This document shows, in pieces, positions 1 to 10,756 of a stretch of 64,000 nt of DNA. This DNA comes from Anisus vortex. Lineage: Eukaryota; Mollusca; Gastropoda; Planorbidae. Each line of letters starts with the position of its first letter. Position 1 is the first letter of the stretch. The notes under the pieces are model-generated. The model was not told the origin of the DNA. It did not search any database and worked only from the letters and a program-made list of their open reading frames with translations. A program made the translations under genes and the position numbers. Where the stretch lies: NCBI GenBank assembly GCA_949126835.1, contig OX421506.1, forward strand, positions 21,035,426 to 21,099,425. The letters are read 5' to 3'.

Positions 1-279
1 TGATGACCTTAATTCTAGACTATCTCTGACGACCTAAATGTAATTTTGATTATTGTCATTATCAGCTCTAGTTTAAGTGCAAAAGTTTAAATGTTTTTGT
101 TTAGTTTTTGAATTATCATAGTACGTTCTAATCTAATTATCAACTTGATACTAGTTTCGTAATCGTATCGTGGATGTTATTCTGTTATCATCATCTTTTT
201 TTTCATAGATCACTTACCCGGAAGAAAATATAAAAATAAGCCTGGCATTTAAAAATATAATATAGATAAAGAAAAGTGC
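1..279. other. No gene seen
   Basis: AT-rich sequence with no coding pattern, RNA motif or repeat structure that I can recognise. Confidence 0.5.
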
Positions 280-453
280 GCTCAATTTGAATCTGTGGCG
301 CCTTCTTTATGGAACAGTTTACCTCAGACACTGAGAGAATCTGAGACAAGAGAGTCTTATAAAAAGAACTTAAAAGACATTTCTCTTTGGCTAGTGGATG
401 TGTGCCTTAGACATTTACATCTGCCACTGGAATTCACACAGAGAGCGCACTGA
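280..453 (+). pseudogene. 3' end of a non-LTR retrotransposon (LINE)
   Basis: An open frame runs from about 280 to TGA at 451-453. It reads like the C-terminal tail of LINE reverse transcriptases of the Jockey/CR1 type, with the pattern SVAPSLWNSLPQTLRES followed by a basic helix. The motif F-x-V-x-x-P-x-LWN-x-LP is the usual C-terminal signature of these proteins. After the stop the sequence ends in GCTATAAAAAATGACC and an ATT-rich tail at 495-515, as expected for a LINE 3' end. All upstream RT and endonuclease sequence is missing, so this is a dead 5'-truncated copy. A second copy with the same 3' end lies at 9375-9615. Confidence 0.7.
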
Positions 454-935
454 GCATGCTAAATTTGATAGCATGGATAGAAGCGCTATAAAAAATGACC
501 ATTATTATTATTAATTACATGTATTAGCATTTATTATGTACATAGGAGATGTTTTAACATTAGTTAAAATACTGCTCACCATAACATTGTTAAATATTAG
601 ATGCATCACGATTACTCTTAAGGGGAATGGGAATTTTAGACATTTAAGCCTAGTTTGTCTGTAATTCAGAGAATATTTTACAAACAAAAAGAATGACATA
701 GCCGACTCTTTAAAAAGCAAAACAGAATTCGATAAAATGTTGTAACTATTAACTAAGGTTAATAAATTTAATTGCTATGAGTCTGTATAAAGAAAATGCA
801 TGCGTGTTAATAAATTTATCGCTTAGATTTTTTTCCAACTATTGGAAATTTATAGACATTAATGTTCAGCTGTATTCCAGAGTGATTTGGTTGGATGAAT
901 TTATTTTCGGTGATTTTTCCTTAAGTGTTATATGC
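454..935. other. No gene seen
   Basis: LINE tail and AT-rich spacer leading to the LTR element. Short frames here have no recognisable protein pattern. The 5 bp TATGC at 931-935 are the left target-site duplication of the LTR element. Confidence 0.5.
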
Positions 936-2219
936 TGTCACGATGTGGCAATTGAGAGGGGGGTAATAATGGCTGGTTGTCTTAGAGGTACGAGGTGCCG
1001 ATGCTGTGGTTGACCTGGAATATTTATTTGTTCTCTACTGGCTCGCTTAGATGTTATTAACACACACAACAGACAGTTCTAAGTTAGGCAAGCAAGTCTC
1101 TGGTTACGTTTCAGGTGTTTATTTATGACTCAAATTCAATATCCAATGATGAGATACACATACTAACATGCAGGGGAGATACAATGCTTGAGATATATGC
1201 ACAGGAACGTCTAACACTCAATATACTGTGTTGTTACGGAATCCAGGTTAGGCTACGTGACTATAATGAGGGAATTACGATTACTGGCTAAGTATCTGCA
1301 AGTCCGAGTAACAATTTGGGAGCTAGACCAAAACGATGTATCTAGCTCGGGAGCTGGGAGAGATCTGCTTGAGTTTAGTTGGGCGGCTTTTTCGTGGACA
1401 CTAGTCACCTGACCCAAAGTTAATTTGGTTGGCTTACATTTAATTACATCCTATTCTCATTGGCTAGATTGAATATACATTTGCATAAGAAAAGCTTATT
1501 GGAGCCAAAAATGGATTGGGGGTCGGGGTTGCGAGGGCGGAAAGGGGGGGGAGAGAGAGGTCTAGATGAAAGACAATTTATACAGACGTCCTGCTGAGTG
1601 GGGAATTTTATCTCCCTTGGTAGAATCTTAAGTAGTTAACTCAAGTGGCTGGGGGGGGGGGGGGGGGGTTTCGGGCGAGAATTAGTTACGTGTGTGCGAA
1701 CTGCTGAGTGGGGGAATTTAGTCAACCGCTCAGAGAACGACCGTCTCAAAGCAATTGCATAACGTGCCGCTAAGCTGAGGGGATATAAGAGGGGATGGGG
1801 GTGGCGGGGACGCGAAGAGGAGGGGGCGAATGAGGGATCGAATAATGACTCGCTCACATGCGTTAAAATAGCACAAGATATAAATACATTAAGACATGAC
1901 ATGAATACATTAATATAGCATAGGATAAAATATATACATTCTAACACATTCGTACCCATTCAACCAAGATGTAGTACCAAGTTGAATCGTATTAGTCAGT
2001 AGACTCTGAATTTGGGCGTAGTACAAGAGTATAGTGAAGGGTAGAGAAACAGGTGAGAAAGAGTGATGGGGAGATGTAATTGCGTAAGGGAGGGAGGAGA
2101 TAGTGACGTCAGACTAACCTTCTCTCTATTCTAGCTAACTTAAGCTAATCTAAGGTTCTAGTTATACACTGCTATCTATCTAAGTGCTAATAGTCACTAT
2201 TAAATCCAGAATTGTGACA
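936..2219 (-). repeat. LTR (3' LTR of the minus-strand element)
   Basis: This 1,284-bp direct repeat is matched at 5415-6696. By eye I saw one substitution (near 1079 against 5558) and a difference in the length of a G run (near 1650 against 6130). I did not align the full length. It starts with TGTCAC and ends with TTGTGACA. Because the element lies on the minus strand, this copy is the downstream (3') LTR. Confidence 0.9.
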
Positions 2220-2230
2220 TCCCTCCGGGC
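2220..2230 (-). promoter_or_regulatory. Polypurine tract of the LTR element
   Basis: Read on the minus strand, the bases next to the 3' LTR are CCGGAGGGA. This purine run is in the normal place for the primer of plus-strand DNA synthesis. One base of spacer separates it from the TGTCAC end. Confidence 0.5.
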
Positions 2231-2381
2231 CAATTTGGAATACACTTGAGAGTGGATTCATACCTAATTTACTGAGTCTGAGGCCTGGGAAAAGGGGAGT
2301 AACTACACACTCATTAACAGTGTGCGCGCGTGGGGCCGTATTACTGAGTATGCTGGGCCACGAAGTGTGTAGGGGCACTAG

Positions 2382-4421
2382 TTAGTGTCCGCTCTGCCGC
2401 GTGTGTCGAAAGGGGTTTTGGCCTAGGCACTGTTGCAATGTCTCGAAAGCATCAGTAGCGAGTTTGTCCCAAGATAATGGGAACGATGTGGGTGCGTTTA
2501 GCAATCTAAATAACGGACGGGTAATTTTACGGAAGTTTGGTATAAGGGTATTCTGATAGTTGCTAAATTCGCCCAGTGTTTGCCTTAGTTCGAGTCTCGT
2601 CGTGGGCAGCCTTGCATGACGGAGCTTATCTTTAATGGACATGGGGTGGGGGAGAGGTGTCTGGTTGGGGGTGGGGCGGGGCGATCCGTAGGTTGCGGGT
2701 GTAGGCAGGCAATGCGTTTGTTTACCTACAATCGGTCTTCCGAGTAGGATGTCTACTTGTAGGCCTTCTATTACGGCGGCCTCAATGGGGCCTGTAAAAA
2801 GTGCTGAGCTGAGGTTTACGAGTGCGGTCGGTAGCTGCTGAATAGGAGAGTTATGAGATGGACCTTGGAGTCGCACATAGCGGCCTGTGTAGTCGCGGGG
2901 GTCGATTTTTGATTGCGTTACTAGGGCCTCAAAGCTAAGACCGGAATCATACGTGCACGAGGCGAGTCGGCCGTTGATTCTGACTATCTCGTCGACGTAG
3001 CTGCGAGGGAATTGGTTATGTTTGTCTGCCGAGGAAATAGAGAACACGTGGTGGACTCGATCGTAGTCACTGCTTGAGTACTGGTCACGCCCCTGATCGG
3101 CGGGTTCCTGTTCGGGAGCTAAGTGGCTCGGGTAGCTGGGCGTTTCTAACTCGTGCGTTGCAAGTCCGTTAGTGGAATCTTGCGCTGGGTCTACGGGGTC
3201 CGTCGTGGTGTAAAATGCACCGGCGGCAAGATAGGGGGTGGGGTCGCGTCGGTTTCTGTCGTGAGCTAATTGAGGGGTGGGCCTAGTGTGGCGGTGGTCT
3301 CTATGTGCGTTGTGAGGACGAGGTCGCCCGTGGTGGGGCGTGTGCGGCTGGGGAGCGGTTGATTGAGGGGGAGGGTTGGTGCGGTGGTTGTCCCAGTTAT
3401 TCCAGGGTGACTGTGGGTGACCCGGGCGGGACAGATGGCCCGGTGGCCGTGACGACCTCCCATTTTCCTGTCGGGAAGCGGGATGGGAGAGAGATTTCTC
3501 CCGGGGGTGGGACGATTCTACTAGGTTGGACTGCAGAAACCTATCTGCGCCCTGCAGGGAGGAGGGTAACCCTTCGATCCCGTGTTGTATCAGGAAGGCC
3601 TTGAGTTTAGGCGTCATTTGTGACTCTACCTGCTCAGTCATTAGGAGGGTGACCATACCGTCGAATGACTGCTCGATATTTCCCAACTCAACCCACTTAA
3701 GAAGGTAGGATTGGATTCGTTCCGCGAATCGGGTGTAATTCTCCCCTGGTCGTAGCGTGGACGACCGAAACTTCTTCTGGTAGTGGGATGAGTGTAACTG
3801 GTGCCGGTTTAAGAGCGCGTTCTTCAGTGCAGCGCATGACTCCCTGTCTTCTGGGGCCAGTTTACAGTAAGCCTCGTAGTCCTCTCCTCTCAGAGTGGAG
3901 ACGAGGATCCTACAATGCAATTCTGGGGGGACCTCATTCAGCTCCATGCAGTCGCTAAACCGTCGGAGGTAGATGTCAAACTGTTCTAAACGGGGGTCGT
4001 GGACGTCGGTCCATAGAGAAGCATGTCTGGGGAGGGGATGGTTGGGGGTGGCTGAACTAAATGATGAGGGGGAGTTTGGGTTGTCGTTGTTATCGGGGGC
4101 CCTAACACTTGCTGCTAATTCAGCTAATCTGAATTCGTGTGCCCTGCGTGCTTCCTCGTCTAACCTATTCCTCTCTTCTCTAGCTGATTCTTCTAACCTA
4201 AGTTTCTCTCTCTCCTCTCTAGCTAATTGTTCTACTCTAAGCCTATCTTCTCTTTCTAATTGCTTTGCTCTCTCCTCTCTAGCTACCTGTTCTGCTCTCT
4301 CTGTCTTGGCCTCATGGGCCGCTACCTGCTCTACTACGTATTTAGTGATGTCTGAGTCAATGTAGCCTATAGCTATAGCCTCTTCTCTCAACTGCTTACG
4401 CAATAGTACACCTTCCGCCAT
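2382..4421 (-). CDS. Gag-protease polyprotein with RT-thumb remnant
   Basis: An intact 679-residue ORF. Residues about 38-105 are very rich in E, R, K and A and predict a long coiled coil. Residues about 135-290 resemble a retrotransposon capsid, with the stretch LRPGENYTRFAERIQSYLL similar to the SCAN/capsid C-terminal region. Residues about 310-400 are rich in P, R and H. I see no CCHC zinc knuckle, so nucleic-acid binding may rest on this basic region. An aspartic protease follows: the active site reads YDSGLSF and the C-terminal motif ILLGRP. The last 80 residues match only the thumb of Ty3/Gypsy RT. The RT catalytic core is gone, so an internal deletion has fused protease to thumb in frame. 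The frame is unbroken, which suggests recent activity or complementation in trans. Confidence 0.82.
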   Translation of the reverse strand: MAEGVLLRKQLREEAIAIGYIDSDITKYVVEQVAAHEAKTERAEQVAREERAKQLEREDRLRVEQLAREEREKLRLEESAREERNRLDEEARRAHEFRLAELAASVRAPDNNDNPNSPSSFSSATPNHPLPRHASLWTDVHDPRLEQFDIYLRRFSDCMELNEVPPELHCRILVSTLRGEDYEAYCKLAPEDRESCAALKNALLNRHQLHSSHYQKKFRSSTLRPGENYTRFAERIQSYLLKWVELGNIEQSFDGMVTLLMTEQVESQMTPKLKAFLIQHGIEGLPSSLQGADRFLQSNLVESSHPREKSLSHPASRQENGRSSRPPGHLSRPGHPQSPWNNWDNHRTNPPPQSTAPQPHTPHHGRPRPHNAHRDHRHTRPTPQLAHDRNRRDPTPYLAAGAFYTTTDPVDPAQDSTNGLATHELETPSYPSHLAPEQEPADQGRDQYSSSDYDRVHHVFSISSADKHNQFPRSYVDEIVRINGRLASCTYDSGLSFEALVTQSKIDPRDYTGRYVRLQGPSHNSPIQQLPTALVNLSSALFTGPIEAAVIEGLQVDILLGRPIVGKQTHCLPTPATYGSPRPTPNQTPLPHPMSIKDKLRHARLPTTRLELRQTLGEFSNYQNTLIPNFRKITRPLFRLLNAPTSFPLSWDKLATDAFETLQQCLGQNPFRHTRQSGH

Positions 4422-4904
4422 AGTAACAGAGTGAGGCGAGATTAAGATACTAGAGGCGGACAGAGATATAGCGAGATAGGAAAGGAAATTATAGGAGGGG
4501 TGTTGGGGTTCAGAGTTTAGCTAACGTAATACAACTCAAAATGGTACTCACCAGACAGCAATTCCAGAATTTCACACACATACACTAACACACGTATATC
4601 CAATCATAAAGTTATCGTTTATATGGCGCTCGGCGCTGTTGGTGCAGATAACTTCGGGCTGGTTAGGAATTCTCTTTCCCCGTGCCGGGACTGGATTAGC
4701 GTTTAATGTCAGTGTCTATTTTCCCGGGTTTGGATACCGGGAACTACGGCGGGTTCCTACGGGGAGGTTGACAGGGCAGTTGTCGGGTTCTCGGCGGTCT
4801 CTAGTTGTCGTGCAGGTTGATGCGGCGGCGGTGGGTCTCTCTGCTGACGTCTCGGGTGCCGGTATGTTGATGCGGGGCCAGAGGGTGGCGACCTGGCGGT
4901 TGGG

Positions 4905-5225
4905 GCGGCAAATCTGGCGTAATGGGGTGGCAAATTTGGTTGCTGGTGTGTCTGGGGTGACGTAGGCTGGCGTAGTGTGGCGAGCCTGGCTTAATGGGGT
5001 GAGCTGGCTGGGGTGACGTAGATTGCTCGGAGTGGCGAATCTGGGGTGGCTTAGGTTGGCGTATCTGGGGTGCGTAGGCTGGGGTGACGTAGGCGTAGGC
5101 TGGGGTGGCGTAAGCGTATGCTGGGGTGTCGTAGGCGTAGGCTGGGGTGGCGTGAGCGTAGGCTGGGGTGGCGTGAGCGTAGACTGGGGTGGCGTGGGCT
5201 GCGTAAGGTGGCGAGCCTGGTTTGA
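4905..5225. repeat. GC-rich minisatellite in the LTR element leader
   Basis: Imperfect repeats built on GGGGTGGCGTAGGCGTAGGCT, with variable spacing, lie between the 5' LTR and the gag start of the minus-strand element. Their composition is unlike the AT-rich surroundings. On the minus strand they would form part of the untranslated leader. Confidence 0.7.
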
Positions 5226-5394
5226 TGGGTTGATGGATCTGGTTGCTGGCGTTGGGATGACGGGTCTGGTTGCTGGCTTAGAGTCTTTGTGTTGTAGAGA
5301 GATGAGCCCCCATCCAGGGTCGGTTTCAGAATCGGCGTAGTCCTCGGGTTGTTGCTGTTGACAGTGCGCTGAACGGCTTGAAGTTCAGATAATC

Positions 5395-5413
5395 CCGGAT
5401 ACGAGGTCCCACT
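5395..5413 (-). promoter_or_regulatory. Possible primer-binding site
   Basis: On the minus strand, three bases after the 5' LTR, the sequence reads TGGGACCTCGTATCCGGG. It starts with TGG, as expected for pairing with a tRNA CCA end, and has a T-arm-like part. I cannot name the tRNA, so the call is weak. Confidence 0.3.
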
Positions 5414-5414
5414 T

Positions 5415-6696
5415 TGTCACGATGTGGCAATTGAGAGGGGGGTAATAATGGCTGGTTGTCTTAGAGGTACGAGGTGCCGATGCTGTGGTTGACCTGGAAT
5501 ATTTATTTGTTCTCTACTGGCTCGCTTAGATGTTATTAACACACACAACAGACAGTTTTAAGTTAGGCAAGCAAGTCTCTGGTTACGTTTCAGGTGTTTA
5601 TTTATGACTCAAATTCAATATCCAATGATGAGATACACATACTAACATGCAGGGGAGATACAATGCTTGAGATATATGCACAGGAACGTCTAACACTCAA
5701 TATACTGTGTTGTTACGGAATCCAGGTTAGGCTACGTGACTATAATGAGGGAATTACGATTACTGGCTAAGTATCTGCAAGTCCGAGTAACAATTTGGGA
5801 GCTAGACCAAAACGATGTATCTAGCTCGGGAGCTGGGAGAGATCTGCTTGAGTTTAGTTGGGCGGCTTTTTCGTGGACACTAGTCACCTGACCCAAAGTT
5901 AATTTGGTTGGCTTACATTTAATTACATCCTATTCTCATTGGCTAGATTGAATATACATTTGCATAAGAAAAGCTTATTGGAGCCAAAAATGGATTGGGG
6001 GTCGGGGTTGCGAGGGCGGAAAGGGGGGGGAGAGAGAGGTCTAGATGAAAGACAATTTATACAGACGTCCTGCTGAGTGGGGAATTTTATCTCCCTTGGT
6101 AGAATCTTAAGTAGTTAACTCAAGTGGCTGGGGGGGGGGGGGGGGTTTCGGGCGAGAATTAGTTACGTGTGTGCGAACTGCTGAGTGGGGGAATTTAGTC
6201 AACCGCTCAGAGAACGACCGTCTCAAAGCAATTGCATAACGTGCCGCTAAGCTGAGGGGATATAAGAGGGGATGGGGGTGGCGGGGACGCGAAGAGGAGG
6301 GGGCGAATGAGGGATCGAATAATGACTCGCTCACATGCGTTAAAATAGCACAAGATATAAATACATTAAGACATGACATGAATACATTAATATAGCATAG
6401 GATAAAATATATACATTCTAACACATTCGTACCCATTCAACCAAGATGTAGTACCAAGTTGAATCGTATTAGTCAGTAGACTCTGAATTTGGGCGTAGTA
6501 CAAGAGTATAGTGAAGGGTAGAGAAACAGGTGAGAAAGAGTGATGGGGAGATGTAATTGCGTAAGGGAGGGAGGAGATAGTGACGTCAGACTAACCTTCT
6601 CTCTATTCTAGCTAACTTAAGCTAATCTAAGGTTCTAGTTATACACTGCTATCTATCTAAGTGCTAATAGTCACTATTAAATCCAGAATTGTGACA
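5415..6696 (-). repeat. LTR (5' LTR of the minus-strand element)
   Basis: The 1,282-bp partner of the repeat at 936-2219. It is followed by the right target duplication TATGC at 6697-6701. It contains the same short minus-strand frames as the other LTR. They are duplicated along with the LTR and are not separate genes. Confidence 0.9.
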
Positions 6697-6701
6697 TATG
6701 C

Positions 6702-7349
6702 TATATACTAGTAGCCTATAAATGCATCATTTATAATAAAATACTAACAATAATAATTCACTACACTCAACATGTCTCGTTAGGCGAAGTCAGAAATGGG
6801 CCAGGTAGTAAACTCGCAGATTTATACAAAGTTTAGCATTGAAAAACAAACAAAAAATGTAGATTTTATTGTTAGTTTATGTTTAATTTCGCTCACACAT
6901 CTCGACAAAATTATATTTGTTTGTCTTTATTGCATAATTTATTGTATAAAGGCGTATTCTTTGAAACAATGCATTTAAGGAATATTATTATATTGATGGT
7001 AAGTTCGTTATTGAGACATTCGAAAAGTATTTTTAACAGGTTGATTGTAAATTAAACTTAATAAAACTGATATTACCTAATTAGAACGTTTAAGATAAAA
7101 CAGTTATCATTGCAGGCCAAGCATCGTTTTTATCAAATCATGGCCAGTTTGAAAAGCAACGGTTCTCAACCTTTAATTAAATTTCGCCTCTGCTCAATGT
7201 TTATTTGTTTTGTGTGGAGTATCACCCCTTCTCTATAGTAAACACAATTTATAGTTTGTTTCAAATTAAATCTTTAATCGTTGAAGTTTTCTAATACAGT
7301 TTTGGCGAATCGCAGATCGGGGGAACCTTTGGCCCACGCAAAAGATAAA
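6702..7349. other. No gene seen
   Basis: AT-rich spacer between the LTR element and a MITE. I see no coding or RNA signal. Confidence 0.5.
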
Positions 7350-7807
7350 TTAAAGACCAAGTGAAGAGGTTTTTCTCAAAGGAACGAGATTTGGAATAGC
7401 CTCATACGGCAGTGACGTTTGAGAAAGAAAACAAATAAACAAAACTCTATGCTATAAATCTATATTTAACCATTTTGTTAAAAATAAGAACCGGGAAAAG
7501 ATTCAAAACATGTGGCAATAGATTCAAAACACGTGACAATATTCATTTTTCCTAGTCTAAATTCTTTCTCTTACGTCACTTTCCTATGTTGCCGGAAATA
7601 AAATCATCTCAAATAGCTACGAGATTTGGATTTGTCCTCCAAAAAACACACACATTTAAGTGCAAATATTGAACTAATTACTTAAAAGTTATCTTTGATA
7701 TTTTGTTTAAATGATTTTTATTTACATTCAGATACTGAATACACTATTTAATATTAAAATCTAATGTTAACTAAATTTTGATAAAAAGCTCTTCACTTGG
7801 TCTTTAA
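7350..7807. mobile_element. Small inverted-repeat element (MITE)
   Basis: The left end TTAAAGACCAAGTGAAGAG at 7350 recurs inverted at the right end (CTCTTCACTTGGTCTTTAA, to 7807). Both ends are bordered by TTAA, so a TTAA-targeting family (Kolobok or piggyBac type) is possible. The interior of about 420 bp has no ORF. It lies about 250 bp upstream of the lectin gene start. Confidence 0.6.
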
Positions 7808-8060
7808 CGTAAGCTACCTACACAAATTGATATCAGACATTTTCGACTTTAATCCAACACTTTAATAAGACATTTAAGGTAAAAAAAAATGTCCTTGATA
7901 TAAAATTACGTTGTTTGGATTCCTTTAATTCAGTGAGTAAAAAAAAAGCAACAACAATTATCTGGAATGTATTTATAAAACTATTCATATGCATAAATTA
8001 TAAATATTTATAGACATTTTTTACCTAGTAGGGCTAATTAGATAAAAACAACTTTCCACT

Positions 8061-8121
8061 ATGGTAGCCAAAAAAGTATTAGTATTTGCATTCTGTTTAT
8101 GTGTTGTGGGACTTTGTTCAG
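8061..8121 (+). CDS. Ig/H-type lectin gene, exon 1 (signal peptide)
   Basis: The frame from ATG 8061 encodes MVAKKVLVFAFCLCVVGLCS. This has a basic start, a hydrophobic core and a small residue before the expected cleavage point, so it is a clear secretory signal peptide. The exon ends in G followed by the donor GTAGGC at 8122 (phase 1). A signal-peptide exon ending in phase 1 before an Ig-domain exon is a common arrangement. The protein would be secreted, probably into haemolymph. The start is the only ATG that leads this hydrophobic frame. Confidence 0.75.
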
Positions 8122-8363
8122 GTAGGCATAAGTTGTGTTTATCGTAGCATTTATATATTCCTTTATATAATAGATATAATTGGTAATTAGGCCTATGTGA
8201 TGTTGGTAGATTTTTTATACTCAATACTTGTTATATAGTAAAATCGTGACGTAATGAGTGTTGAAAACTAGTTGCATTTGTACATACTAAAAGTGCATTT
8301 TTATTTTAGGAATTACGAAAACTTAAAATTCTCTGAGGAAAATAAATAGTTCTGGTATATAAT

Positions 8364-8510
8364 GAGGCCGGCTGCTGGTCCTGTGGTTAGTTCACCAGAC
8401 TGACAACAAAACGGCCCGGGTTCTAGCCCTGCCGCCCTGCAAGAGTATTGTGCCTAGGAAACGTAATAATCTTCTATCTAGAAGGAACGTCTGTAAACTT
8501 ATAAATAAAT
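8364..8510 (+). repeat. tRNA-derived SINE in lectin intron 1
   Basis: A tRNA-like head has an A-box-like region (TGTGGTTAGTTCACC) and a B box GGGTTCTAGCCC, followed by an unrelated body and an A-rich end (AAATAAATAAA). This pol III promoter layout is typical of a SINE. It is not a functional tRNA because the cloverleaf is incomplete. Confidence 0.5.
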
Positions 8511-9374
8511 AAACCGTGTGTTCATTGTTTTATTGCACATTTCATACAAGGGTATTGTGGGCCTAGATCTAGGCCTTATGTCTTGTATAATTCCTAGCCA
8601 CCTCTTTCTTTTCCAAACTAGTGGATGGTACTCATTTGAGACGGTAGAAAAACTCAGGAACTTGAAAGACATATCGTTGTGATTTGCCTGGCTTTGAATC
8701 AATGATCTCTAGATTGGCAACGCAGTTTTCTTACCCCATTGTGCTTTAATTATAAAATTATAATAAACCTATTATTTTTTTTATAGCTGGTTTAAGTGAA
8801 CTTTAATTTTAATGTATGTACATTTAAAGATAATGGCAATAGTATTTTACTAAGATGAATATTTTATATGTTCTATACAAAATGGTATTTTAAAAAGTAT
8901 AAAAACAATTTTTGAGTCAGTGGCATAACATGTAAAAAAATGAGACACATGACAGCATGTTATTTTTCAGTTTTTAGAGGATAAGTCGGTGTCTTGAATT
9001 CTTTGCTCTTTAGTCGATAACAAGTTTCTTAATTTGTGTCAGCTAATTTTTTTTAACTTTGTTTAGCGTTGGTCCCCATCCGCTCCTTTCTATTTACACC
9101 ATTGACTTAAGGCTTAAATGACGAGCACATGTGTATGCTGGATTTAGTACGCTTTCCGGTTAACACGGATATCAATAACGTCTACTAATTCCAGTCATAC
9201 GTACCTCAAATACATGCTTCCACGAACAGTGGTGTCTCTGACTTAATCTATATTTATAATAAAACAAACAGTTCATGCATTGTTGCGTTCGTGCAGTTGT
9301 TTTGAATGCACTGCAGCTTACTGTCTTCAAGTACGTAGGGCTATTTCCAAGCATGAATCTTCACCAGTCACTAG

Positions 9375-9615
9375 AGTTTTTAGTGTGGTAATTGGTATAG
9401 TTTTCCAATCGGTAACGCCTCCTTTATGGAATAACTTCTCTCAGATATCAATGGAATCTACAAAAAGGAGCAGGCTAATTTAAGACGCTAAAATATGTAT
9501 TCATTCGGCTTTAACTAGAGTTTTAGTTCTACACTTCAAACTTAGACGTGGATCATTCTAAGATAATAATAGCATGAGTAGATGCTCTATAAAAGTGACC
9601 ATCATTACTATGGCT
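9375..9615 (+). pseudogene. Second LINE 3'-end fragment
   Basis: The frame reads VFQSVTPPLWNNFSQIS and ends at 9483. This is a diverged version of the C-terminal LWN-x-LP motif seen at 280-453. The 3' end, GCTCTATAAAAGTGACCATCATTA, matches the first copy. It is a decayed fragment in lectin intron 1. Confidence 0.55.
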
Positions 9616-9657
9616 GATTAGTTTTATTTTATAGTACAAACATAATTATTATTTCAG

Positions 9658-9737
9658 CTTCGCAGATCACATTTATAGCCACGCCGACATTGGTCAGAGA
9701 AGTTGTAGATCCCTTAACAATGAACTGTACTTTTCAA
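9658..9737 (+). CDS. Ig/H-type lectin gene, exon 2 (first half of Ig domain)
   Basis: The acceptor TTTCAG at 9652-9657 and donor GTAAGA at 9738 bound an exon that continues exon 1 in frame. It encodes ASQITFIATPTLVREVVDP followed by LTMNCTFQ. The last part looks like the B strand of an Ig domain with its first cysteine. The exon ends in phase 0, but exon 3 needs phase 1. Either a small exon in between was not recognised, there is a sequence error, or the gene is damaged. Confidence 0.6.
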
Positions 9738-10756
9738 GTAAGACATCATCGCAATGCATCAAAGTCAAATTTGCATCTCTAGGCTCTACGTTTATTTGTC
9801 TTGAATAGAAATATTACTCCCTAAACAAACAGCTAATGAGGTCTATGCACAATTCCTTAGAGACAGAAAATATATCACGTGATGTTGTCTAAACTAAAAA
9901 AAAATGACTGATCCTACATCGATCTTATCGGCACCTATAATTATTAAAAATGTTAATTTTCCACATATCCTTGAATAGTGTGATATTATAAATGATGCTC
10001 ACGGAAGCAACAATGATTATAGACATTCAATTATTAAAGAACAACACCTATTTGTTGATCTTTCAAAGGAAATCGATGAAAAGATATTTTGTATTTTTAT
10101 ATTCTTTACATAATAATTTAGCGGTAGAAATTGCGCACCCAACAAGCAGCGCATTAAAACATTGTTAATGTTTCTAAGTGTATCTAGTCAACATCACGTG
10201 ACCGGGATATCATTCTGCATAGACCTCATTAAACTTGAAATCAATCTTCTCTATGTTACGCCACGACATGTATACTATTCTAAATAAATAATAACGGCGC
10301 ATATATTTTTTTTTTTCAAATCGAAAGATTGTCTATTAAATCTGCTTTGATGTCGCAACTGTGTTTTTGTTTTCTATCTGAAATTCATTTTCTAGTTCCA
10401 ATATCACAGTCGACTAAAACGTAGCATTCATCTTACCATTGTATAAATTGCAATACATATTTAATTGTGAAAATATAGTCTATTTGTATTTTAATTAAAA
10501 TTATAGAGATAAAAATTGTATCATTTAGATATTTTTAAAGACAAATTGTATAATTAAAATAATATATTTGTACTGCTCACATTCAATAACCTGTTTATTA
10601 TTTTCGTGTTTTTTCTAATGTACATTTAGTAGAGTTTCAAAGATATTTAAGCCTCGGTCGAAGACCCCCTTTTGTACTGCCCTGTCAAAGAAAGGGGTAG
10701 AAATAGGCTAGTAAAGATATAAATGTAAGAAATCGTAGATCGCCAATTTTGTCATG

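Larger units (their letters stand above)
936..6696 (-). mobile_element. Non-autonomous Ty3/Gypsy-like LTR retrotransposon
   Basis: A complete two-LTR element of 5,761 bp in minus orientation. The ends are TGTCAC and GTGACA. The flanking 5 bp are TATGC on both sides (931-935 and 6697-6701), which is a perfect target-site duplication. The internal part holds one ORF (2382-4421) with Gag and aspartic protease followed by only a short piece of the RT thumb. The RT fingers and palm, RNase H and integrase are absent. The element therefore cannot move alone and would depend on an intact relative. The near-identical LTRs imply a recent insertion. The Ty3/Gypsy placement rests on the RT-thumb pattern (LPTTR-x-ELR-x-x-LG followed by IPNF). 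Confidence 0.88.

Noticed and set aside
1636..6436. Matching short minus-strand frames near 1636-1959 and 6107-6436
   Set aside because: They lie inside the two LTRs and are duplicated with them. Composition is low complexity near the G run.
8499..8750. A possible second SINE on the minus strand in lectin intron 1
   Set aside because: Only a weak B-box-like GATTCAAAGCC could be seen, with no clear ends, so it is not listed as a feature.
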